Source: RZYP01 sp050256135
GTDB taxonomy: Bacteria; Bacillota; Negativicutes; Acidaminococcales; Acidaminococcaceae
DNA: 6,299 bases
Assembly: GCA_050256135.1 (NCBI GenBank)
Contig: JBFWIF010000112.1
Location: 1 to 6,299 of the forward strand
Direction of reading: 5' to 3'
Part shown: one piece after another, positions 1 to 5,522 of the stretch
Numbering within the stretch: position 1 is the first letter of the stretch
Layout of the letters: each line of letters starts with the position of its first letter
Program-made: the position numbers and the translations under genes
The notes under the pieces: model-generated
Database searches by the model: none
What the model saw: only the letters and a program-made list of their open reading frames with translations
Told to the model about the DNA's origin: nothing

Positions 1-1028
1 ATTTGAGCTTTGTTAAAGTCATCCATTCGCCCTATGTCAAGCCAATACTCATGAATAGGAAACATAATAACATCTTGATTCTCAGATATTTCTATTTCTA
101 ATAAAGTTGGCATATCAATTCTTTTATTCTTAGGTACTTTTTTTATTAACTCTGGGCTTACAACATAAATACCAGCATTTACAAAATATCTTTGGATTGG
201 TTTTTCTTGCATAGATATAATGTGATGCCCATCACCATTAATAACACCGTACGGTATTTGATAGTCATATTCACGTACACACATTGTAGCTTTTGGCTTA
301 TATTTGTTATGGAAGCCAAGTAATCGTTCAAAGTCAACTGTTGTCAGAACATCGCCATTAATCATTATTAATGGTAGTTCTGGTATATCATCAGGTAACA
401 ATCCTAGAGCACCTGCTGTCCCTAAAGGATTTTTTTCATGAACATAATTTATATTCGCTCCCCATGCTTCTCCTTTCCCAAAATACTCTGTAATTTGCTC
501 AGGCATATAATGTGTTGAAATATAGATATTTTTAAAACCTACCTTCAAGAATTGTTCAAGAAGTATTTCAAGAATAGGTTTATCTCCAACTTTGAGCATT
601 GGTTTAGGACAGTGATCAGTCAATGGCCGCAAACGAGTTCCAAATCCACCAGCCATAATAAAGACTGGATTATCGTATCGGGAACATGAAATAAGACTGC
701 CTACAGTTTCCAATCCAATAATAGCTTCTTGATGAATAATTGGAATCGCTAATATCCCATGTTCTGCCATTAGCCGTCTGAGTTCATTTCTAGTAAGTTC
801 AATCCCGGCTGTAATTGGGTGTCTGTTCATTACGCAGTGTACTTCTGCAGTCAGAGGAAGGCTTTTTAATAGGCCCCTTCTGATATCACCATCAGTAACT
901 ACACCAACTAACTTTTTATTTTCATCAACAACCAGTCCGATACCAACACCAGTTTCATTTATTACATTTAAGGCATCGCGCAATGTGCTATTAATAGTCA
1001 ACATTGCTGCTTCCCAATTATTACTCAT
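1..1028 (-). CDS. ptmE: PtmE-like CBS-domain sugar-1-phosphate nucleotidyltransferase (3' end cut by window)
   Basis: My translation of the minus strand from the ATG at 1026-1028 stays open for 342 codons to the left edge, so only a short C-terminus is missing. Residues ~8-60 and ~65-118 form two CBS domains (VVTDGDIRRG near 43-52 ends the first; VMNRHPI opens the second). Residues ~122-342 are a GT-A-fold NTP transferase: GGFGTRLRPLT at 127-137, KPML at 142-145, LGTAGAL at 202-208, metal-binding NGD with D226, EKP at 275-277, NAG at 284-286 and WLDIGR at 329-334. This architecture is that of Campylobacter jejuni PtmE, which makes GDP-glucosamine from GlcN-1-P for legionaminic acid; use of GTP here is inferred from that family. 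The CBS pair may sense adenine nucleotides. The start is supported by AGGG nine bases upstream and by N-terminal fit. It lies 22 bases after the MaoC-like gene. A generic GDP-mannose or glucose-1-phosphate transferase is less likely given the CBS domains and neighbours. Confidence 0.88.
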   Translation of the reverse strand, partial: MSNNWEAAMLTINSTLRDALNVINETGVGIGLVVDENKKLVGVVTDGDIRRGLLKSLPLTAEVHCVMNRHPITAGIELTRNELRRLMAEHGILAIPIIHQEAIIGLETVGSLISCSRYDNPVFIMAGGFGTRLRPLTDHCPKPMLKVGDKPILEILLEQFLKVGFKNIYISTHYMPEQITEYFGKGEAWGANINYVHEKNPLGTAGALGLLPDDIPELPLIMINGDVLTTVDFERLLGFHNKYKPKATMCVREYDYQIPYGVINGDGHHIISMQEKPIQRYFVNAGIYVVSPELIKKVPKNKRIDMPTLLEIEISENQDVIMFPIHEYWLDIGRMDDFNKAQ

Positions 1029-1037
1029 GCTTTTTAA

Positions 1038-1041
1038 CCCT
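1038..1041 (-). promoter_or_regulatory. Ribosome binding site deciding the start of the ptmE-like gene
   Basis: AGGG on the minus strand lies nine bases before the ATG at 1026-1028. A second in-frame ATG at 1059-1061 would add 11 residues (MFLDYNVGLKS) and overlap the MaoC-like stop codon by 11 bases, but only a weak GAG precedes it. The shorter protein, beginning MSNNWEAAMLTIN, places the first CBS domain near the N-terminus, as I recall for this family, so I chose it. Confidence 0.55.
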
Positions 1042-1050
1042 ACATTATAA

Positions 1051-1461
1051 TCAAGGAACATAAATCTCAGCAGTCCCGTCAATTACAATTCGATGACCAA
1101 CTTTGCAAATTGTCCGGAAAAACACCCGTCGCTTATCTATATCCACTGAAATTACCTCAGCAATAGCCTTAACAGTATCCCCTAAATAAACTGGTTTTTT
1201 GAACTGGAAAGATTGTGCTACATATACACAGCCAGGACCAGGAAGTTTCATACCAAAAAGAGCAGAAAAGAAGCTGCCAGATATTAGCCCATGGGCGATT
1301 CGCTTTTTATAACGAGATTCCGCCGCATACTCTTCATCGACATGGACCGGATTATGATCTCCTGAAAGCCCAGCAAAATTTTTTACATCAGCATCAGTAA
1401 TTGTTTGTGAATAAGAAACACTCATCCCAACTTTGATATCTTCGAATTCAATAGTATTCAT
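1051..1461 (-). CDS. MaoC/PhaJ-type (R)-specific enoyl-CoA hydratase
   Basis: A complete 136-residue single hot-dog-fold protein, close in length to Aeromonas PhaJ (about 134). The hydratase-2 motif is intact: SGDHNPVH at residues 33-40, with Asp35 and His40 at the five-residue spacing of the PhaJ catalytic Asp/His pair. RIAHGLISGSFFSALFG (54-70) and the following LPGPGCVY match the central helix and the strand after it. The family adds water to trans-2-enoyl-CoA to give (R)-3-hydroxyacyl-CoA; crotonyl-CoA is the usual short substrate. The gene starts three bases after the acyltransferase stop, with only a weak GGGG ten bases upstream, so it is probably translated by coupling. It is not a core enzyme of nonulosonic acid synthesis. 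I infer that it supplies a 3-hydroxyacyl donor to the neighbouring acyltransferase. A role in fatty-acid or polyhydroxyalkanoate metabolism cannot be excluded, though no other such gene is nearby. The family call is firm; the physiological role is a hypothesis. Confidence 0.9.
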   Translation of the reverse strand: MNTIEFEDIKVGMSVSYSQTITDADVKNFAGLSGDHNPVHVDEEYAAESRYKKRIAHGLISGSFFSALFGMKLPGPGCVYVAQSFQFKKPVYLGDTVKAIAEVISVDIDKRRVFFRTICKVGHRIVIDGTAEIYVP

Positions 1462-1464
1462 TCG

Positions 1465-2115
1465 CTAAGCGCCCCGCTTTATTGACTTTGCCGGACATCC
1501 GAATACAACATCTCCGGCTTTTACACTTTTAGTAACAACAGCGCCCATGCCAATGACAGCTCCCTCTCCAATGACTAATGGCTTATCCTGAGTTCCCTGC
1601 TTGATCATCGCTCCAGTACCGATATAAACATGGTCTTCAATAACAACATTACCATTGCATTTCACGGACGGTGCAAAAGTTACATAGTCCCCTATAATAC
1701 AGTCATGGGCTACATAGCTATATATATTAGCGTGAAACGAGCGACCAATTTTAATATTTGATGTGAGAGTGACAAATGGACATAAAATAGCACCATCACC
1801 TATTTTCACATCATCCATTATTATAACATTATCGGCAATGACATTTAAAATTGTGACTTTATCTCTTAGTAATTCTTTTTCTATTTTTTGTCTAATATCT
1901 GCATTTGCGATTGCAATTGTTGCAAATTTGATGCCTGACTCAATATTCAAAAAATCACTGTAACTAATGACATTCACTCCATTTACCGGTTCAAGCTGTA
2001 ATTCGGTATCTATGAAGTAAATTTCATCATCATGTTCAAGTAGTGTCCGCACAAGCGGCAAAACTTCCCTGCCAAATCCACTTGCACCAAAAATGCCATA
2101 AATCTTGTTATACAT
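1465..2115 (-). CDS. neuD: NeuD/PglD-type sugar O/N-acyltransferase (candidate LegH function)
   Basis: A complete 216-residue protein of the NeuD/PglD family. Residues 1-~85 are the Rossmann-like PglD_N domain with the glycine motif GIFGASGFGRE at 7-17. Residues ~92-210 are a left-handed beta-helix of hexapeptide repeats (for example VKIGDG, IKIGRS, CIIGDY, VVIEDH, VIGEGA), ending with the CPAK motif common in these transferases. His137 in SYVAHDCIIGDY aligns by eye with the catalytic base of PglD (His125). Family members transfer acetyl from acetyl-CoA to the 4-amine of UDP-4-amino-4,6-dideoxy-GlcNAc (PglD), or O-acetylate sialic acid (NeuD). Because no other N-acyltransferase is visible here and one is needed after LegC, I infer N-acylation of the C4 amine, which becomes N-7 of the final sugar. 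Start: AAGGAA at 2121-2126, five bases from the ATG. It begins 11 bases after the synthase stop and directly precedes the MaoC-like gene. The acyl group may not be acetyl. O-acetylation is the alternative. Confidence 0.88.
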   Translation of the reverse strand: MYNKIYGIFGASGFGREVLPLVRTLLEHDDEIYFIDTELQLEPVNGVNVISYSDFLNIESGIKFATIAIANADIRQKIEKELLRDKVTILNVIADNVIIMDDVKIGDGAILCPFVTLTSNIKIGRSFHANIYSYVAHDCIIGDYVTFAPSVKCNGNVVIEDHVYIGTGAMIKQGTQDKPLVIGEGAVIGMGAVVTKSVKAGDVVFGCPAKSIKRGA

Positions 2116-2120
2116 AGCTA

Positions 2121-2126
2121 TTCCTT
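2121..2126 (-). promoter_or_regulatory. Strong Shine-Dalgarno of the NeuD-like gene
   Basis: AAGGAA on the minus strand, five bases before the ATG at 2113-2115 and immediately after the synthase stop codon TAA (2127-2129). It is the best ribosome binding site in the window and fixes the start of the acyltransferase. Confidence 0.75.
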
Positions 2127-3206
2127 TTACTCGAATATGAGTTCATCAGGGACATAATTTTTACTAGCTTTTGTCCCCAGTAATTTCCAGTAATCATAAG
2201 GACTCATTCCGGTACCAGGCCGTTTCACTGCAAAATGCTCAGGCTTAAGTAAAGTTCCCTCTTTGATGGCGCATGCTGCAACAAGACTTTTACGCGCAAT
2301 AAGCTTATTTTTTATCTCACTTTGTTGCGGCATTTTTAAACCATTTCCCATAGCTAGCTCGACTTCACGAATGGCTTTAACCATTTCTGTTAATTCCGCT
2401 GGTTCTAAAGAAGCTTTATGATCCGGCCCTTCCATCGTTTTATCTAATGTAAAATGCTTTTCAATAATGCAAGCGCCCAACGCCACAGCAGCAACGGGAA
2501 CCGAAATCCCTTTACTATGGTCAGAATAGCCTACCGGTAAACCAAATGCTTTATCTATGGTATTCATTGACATAAGATTAATATCCTCAAACGGTGCAGG
2601 ATACTCAGTTGTACAATGAAGAATTTTAACTTTTTCTCGTAATAAAATTTGACCTTGCGCAGATGAGTATGCCTGGAGAAATAAATCTTCTGAAATCTCT
2701 ATATCTGATGCTGATGTATTCATTAGTCCAAAAGCAATTACACCTAGAGCCTTTTCAATTTCTCCCAGCGTAGCCATGCCAGTAGAAACGATAAGGTTAC
2801 ATCCTGTTTGAGCATTTTTTAAAATAAAAGGTGCATTAGTTAATTCTCCAGATGCTATTTTTAAAGTGTTAATTCCTAAATCTTTGACAATAAAATCTAA
2901 GCTCTCACTATCAAAAGCAGTGGACAGAAACTCAATTCCTTTATTTTTGCAGTAATCAACTAAACGATGGTGCGCTTCATAGGAAAGTTCAAGCCTCTTC
3001 ACCATTTCTAATTGGCTTTCTTTTTTTCCCGTATTGACAACCTGGTAATCAGCTTGTTCGGCATGAATTGCGATTGATTTCTCAGCTTTGAAGGTTTGAA
3101 ATTTGACTGCATCAGCGCCAGCTTTATAAGCTTCATCGATCAATCTCATTGCCAATTCTTCGCTGCCATTATGATTAACGCCAGCTTCTGCAATTATATA
3201 TGCCAT
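2127..3206 (-). CDS. legI: NeuB-family nonulosonic acid synthase (N,N'-diacyllegionaminate synthase type)
   Basis: A complete 359-residue NeuB-family synthase. It condenses phosphoenolpyruvate with a 2,4-diamido-2,4,6-trideoxy-mannose (or ManNAc in true sialic acid synthases) to form the nine-carbon sugar in the cytoplasm. The TIM-barrel domain (~1-285) shows AEAGVNHNG at 6-14, VKFQTF at 34-39, KIASGE at 116-121, STGM at 141-144, CTTEYPAP at 198-205, GYSDHSKG at 226-233 and EKHFTLDKTMEGPDH at 249-263. His230 and His251 are 21 residues apart, the same spacing as the two metal-binding histidines of Neisseria NeuB (215 and 236). Residues ~300-357 form the C-terminal antifreeze-like SAF domain. 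A stretch around 155-192 looks longer than in short NeuB proteins. The start has AAGG at 3214-3217 overlapping the LegG stop. LegB- and LegC-type neighbours favour legionaminic over neuraminic acid. Substrate identity is inferred. Confidence 0.94.
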   Translation of the reverse strand: MAYIIAEAGVNHNGSEELAMRLIDEAYKAGADAVKFQTFKAEKSIAIHAEQADYQVVNTGKKESQLEMVKRLELSYEAHHRLVDYCKNKGIEFLSTAFDSESLDFIVKDLGINTLKIASGELTNAPFILKNAQTGCNLIVSTGMATLGEIEKALGVIAFGLMNTSASDIEISEDLFLQAYSSAQGQILLREKVKILHCTTEYPAPFEDINLMSMNTIDKAFGLPVGYSDHSKGISVPVAAVALGACIIEKHFTLDKTMEGPDHKASLEPAELTEMVKAIREVELAMGNGLKMPQQSEIKNKLIARKSLVAACAIKEGTLLKPEHFAVKRPGTGMSPYDYWKLLGTKASKNYVPDELIFE

Positions 3207-3213
3207 TTTCGCA

Positions 3214-3217
3214 CCTT
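3214..3217 (-). promoter_or_regulatory. Shine-Dalgarno of the synthase gene, overlapping the upstream stop codon
   Basis: The minus strand reads TATAAGGTGCGAAA directly before the ATG at 3204-3206. AAGG shares its two As with the TAA stop of the 2-epimerase gene (3216-3218) and sits seven bases from the start. This arrangement favours translational coupling between epimerase and synthase. Confidence 0.7.
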
Positions 3218-4358
3218 ATACATCATAAAAATTTTTAGTAGGCTCCACATTAATTGCTTTGATGACCTCAAGGATCTTCAACCCAACCATGCCTTCGCCA
3301 TATGGATTTTGATAATTTAGCTTTTCACGAGAAAGTAATGCTTTATTAATAGCATCAACAATCGAATCTGCTTCCGGTTCGCAGTGAATTACACTGCTTG
3401 CACAGAGCCGTCCTTTTTGTCTCTGTCCGATATCCACCGTAGGCACTTTCAGCGATGGCACTTCCGAAATCCCACTTGATGAATTGCCTATCACGGCAAC
3501 AGACAAACGAACAGCACTAAGATAGCGTTTTTGCCCCAAGGATGGCACAGCTTTAACGCGTTCAGGTTGGCGAAGTGCATATTCCTCTAACAAAGGGATA
3601 ATACTTCTGCCGCCATCATCCGCATTTGGATATGTGATCAAAACCTGATATTCCTGGAATTGATCTAAGGCTTCAAGCAATGCTCTGAAACTCTCTTGTG
3701 CAGGTTCGTCTGCAAGCGTCACAGGATGATAGGTGACTACAAAGAATGGCTTGCTAATTTTGAAATTTAATGACATCTCTAACTCGTCCAGAGACATCAT
3801 TTGAGTTCTATGTAAATGCTCATTACCAATTGTACCAACATTGAACACGCGCTCTGGCGCTTCGCCAAGTTGTATGACTCTCTGTCGATACTGCTCGGTT
3901 GCAGTAAAATGTAAGTAACTCAGTTTTGTTATTGCATGTCGAATAGCGTCATCATAGGCACCCTCAGTGACTTCACCGCCATGAAGATGAATTACAGGAA
4001 TTCTCATCAGCATCGCAGCTTCAGCTGCTGCAAGCGCTTCATACCTATCGCCCAGGATAACAATATAATCAGGATTCAATCTCTGGTAGGCATCGGCGAG
4101 GCCAATAAGGGCAACTCCCATACTCTTAACAACCCCAGCAGGAGTATCTGATGAAAGGAGCATTTCCACAGTTGCATCAATTTTAAAGCCATCATTTTCT
4201 ATTTGACGCCAGGTCAAACCAAACTCTGGTGAAAAATGAGCTCCGCTCGCGATAATTTGAAGTTTAAAATCAGTATCAGCATCAATATCTTTCATTAGCC
4301 AGTATAGGAGCCCATACTCAGCTCTGGTTCCAGTAAACACAGCTATTTTTTTAGCCAT
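3216..4358 (-). CDS. legG: NeuC/LegG-type hydrolysing nucleotide-sugar 2-epimerase
   Basis: A complete 380-residue GT-B-fold enzyme of the hydrolysing UDP-GlcNAc 2-epimerase family (NeuC, LegG; WecB-related). It inverts C2 while cleaving off the nucleotide, which would give free 2,4-diamido-2,4,6-trideoxy-mannose in the legionaminic pathway or ManNAc in the sialic pathway. Visible motifs are FTGTRAEYG at 8-16, GDRYE at 103-107, HLHGGEVTEGAYDDAIRHA at 124-142, the YHP motif at 210-212, GNSSSGISEVP at 291-301 and IGQRQKGR at 310-317. The last two contribute to nucleotide binding in this family. Its length matches NeuC/LegG (about 370-390). The start gives the canonical N-terminus, with the first beta strand AVFTGTRAEYG. 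The gene begins three bases after the LegC stop and is followed nine bases later by the synthase gene, its pathway partner. GDP- versus UDP-sugar specificity cannot be read from the sequence; the PtmE-like neighbour suggests GDP. Confidence 0.93.
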   Translation of the reverse strand: MAKKIAVFTGTRAEYGLLYWLMKDIDADTDFKLQIIASGAHFSPEFGLTWRQIENDGFKIDATVEMLLSSDTPAGVVKSMGVALIGLADAYQRLNPDYIVILGDRYEALAAAEAAMLMRIPVIHLHGGEVTEGAYDDAIRHAITKLSYLHFTATEQYRQRVIQLGEAPERVFNVGTIGNEHLHRTQMMSLDELEMSLNFKISKPFFVVTYHPVTLADEPAQESFRALLEALDQFQEYQVLITYPNADDGGRSIIPLLEEYALRQPERVKAVPSLGQKRYLSAVRLSVAVIGNSSSGISEVPSLKVPTVDIGQRQKGRLCASSVIHCEPEADSIVDAINKALLSREKLNYQNPYGEGMVGLKILEVIKAINVEPTKNFYDV

Positions 4359-4359
4359 A

Positions 4360-4363
4360 TCCT
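4360..4363 (-). promoter_or_regulatory. Unusually close AGGA before the 2-epimerase start
   Basis: The minus strand reads TAGGAT just before the ATG at 4356-4358. AGGA overlaps the LegC stop TAG (4362-4364) and is only one base from the ATG, too close for normal Shine-Dalgarno pairing. Translation of the epimerase therefore probably depends on ribosomes terminating at LegC. Confidence 0.45.
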
Positions 4364-5507
4364 AAAATCTCACAGGTGAGCTCGGTAAATTTACCAGGCG
4401 CGCTTCTATTAACTCTGAATTCTTAAGATCGTCACGCATCGCTTTATCAAACATCGGTAACCGGTGCATCAATTTCCAGATTGGGCGAGTCATTACTTTC
4501 GCTTCATTCATTTGTGCAAGGAGTGCATCGCGGGAATCACTATTTTCACAAATAACTGCGTTTAACCAATAATTTGATTGTGCATATTCAGGTTCTTTTA
4601 CGAAATGGAATTCCGAACCGGAAAAGAAAGTTTCGTAATGGTGTGCCAACACACGCTTTTGCTGAAGAAAAGAGTCAAGACATTCCATTTGACCGCAGCC
4701 AAGTGCAGCATTGATGTTCGGCATGCGATAATTAAAACCAGGCTCATCATGATAGAATTCATAAGGATGAGGAACTTTTGCTGTTGTCGTTACGTGTTTT
4801 GCACGTACACCAGTTTCCGGTGTTCTACAGAAAACCATTCCACCACCACCAGTGGTTATAATTTTATTGCCATTGAAACTTAACGCACCGTAGTCGCCCA
4901 ACGTTCCGGTATGTTTTCCTTTATAGAAGGATCCCAGGCTTTCAGCTGCATCTTCGACCAGAATAATATGCCATTTGCCGCATACCGCAATTAGCTCATC
5001 CAGTTCTACCGGATGGCCGAAAGTATGCATAGGGACAACAGCACGCACTACTTGTCCCGTTTTGCGGTGAACACAACCCTGATCTGTTAATTCAGCATTC
5101 TCTGTTAGCCAGTTATCCAGTGCTAGAGGACAAAGTCCCATACTCACCGAAGAAACATCAGTAAAAACAGGCTCCGCTCCCAGATGGTAGAGAGCATTAC
5201 ATGTGGCGACAAAAGTCAATGCCTGAGTTACCACCAAATCGCCACGCTTAACGCCAGCCAGGTACAGTGCAGCACTAAGCGCTGCGGTGCCATTCACTGT
5301 TGCGACAGCACGTGCCGTTCCAGTATAGGCTTCCATCTTTCGCTCAAAATCGTCGACATATTTGCCTACGCTTGAGACAAATGTACTTTCAAGTGTATCG
5401 AGCACATATTGTTTCTCATTGCCATTGAAAACTGGCGCATGCAAAGGAATAAACTCATCCGTTTTGTATACGTCGCGAACAAATTCGATTATTGATTTGA
5501 TATTCAT
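4362..5507 (-). CDS. legC: LegC-type PLP-dependent sugar aminotransferase
   Basis: A complete 381-residue fold-type I aminotransferase of the DegT/DnrJ/EryC1/StrS family, LegC branch. It would aminate C4 of the nucleotide-linked 4-keto-6-deoxy-GlcNAc, using glutamate as the usual donor, to give the 4-amino sugar. Residues seen: NGTAAL at 72-77 (cofactor phosphate binding), EDAAES at 185-190 with Asp186 expected to contact the PLP ring nitrogen, and SFNGNKIITTGGGGM at 210-224, where Lys215 is the Schiff-base lysine. The N-terminal FIPLHAPVFNGNE (19-31) and the insertion near 119-155 resemble LegC as I recall it, compared with the shorter PseC and PglE. Start: AAGG at 5517-5520, nine bases from the ATG and 15 bases after the dehydratase stop. 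It lies between its predicted substrate supplier (LegB) and a downstream pathway enzyme (LegG). The family is certain; legionaminate over bacillosamine-type use rests on context. Confidence 0.93.
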   Translation of the reverse strand: MNIKSIIEFVRDVYKTDEFIPLHAPVFNGNEKQYVLDTLESTFVSSVGKYVDDFERKMEAYTGTARAVATVNGTAALSAALYLAGVKRGDLVVTQALTFVATCNALYHLGAEPVFTDVSSVSMGLCPLALDNWLTENAELTDQGCVHRKTGQVVRAVVPMHTFGHPVELDELIAVCGKWHIILVEDAAESLGSFYKGKHTGTLGDYGALSFNGNKIITTGGGGMVFCRTPETGVRAKHVTTTAKVPHPYEFYHDEPGFNYRMPNINAALGCGQMECLDSFLQQKRVLAHHYETFFSGSEFHFVKEPEYAQSNYWLNAVICENSDSRDALLAQMNEAKVMTRPIWKLMHRLPMFDKAMRDDLKNSELIEARLVNLPSSPVRF

Positions 5508-5522
5508 TCGAGGATGCCTTGC

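Noticed and set aside
1044..1049. Perfect TATAAT (minus strand) in the gap before the ptmE-like gene, as a possible internal promoter
   Set aside because: At 16-18 base spacing there is no reasonable -35 box. The nearest TTGACG (1077-1082) is 27 bases away, and there is no extended -10 TG in the right place. In AT-rich DNA this hexamer can occur by chance.
3021..3027. A AAA AAA run in the synthase gene as a programmed frameshift site
   Set aside because: The frame continues normally into conserved NeuB sequence on both sides, and I saw no stimulatory stem-loop or alternative conserved product.
2127..4358. True sialic (N-acetylneuraminic) acid locus, neuB/neuC/neuD
   Set aside because: These three families alone would fit, but the dehydratase and aminotransferase genes are not needed for neuraminic acid and point to a 6-deoxy-diamino precursor.
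4578..4883. Plus-strand open frame of 101 codons opposite LegC
   Set aside because: It lies wholly antisense to a well-supported aminotransferase gene, its product has no recognisable domain and is Cys/His/Phe-rich as expected for a shadow frame, and no credible ribosome binding site stands out. The shorter plus-strand frames at 1215-1400, 1763-1963, 3096-3320, 3936-4151, 5184-5375 and 5362-5562 were rejected for the same reasons.
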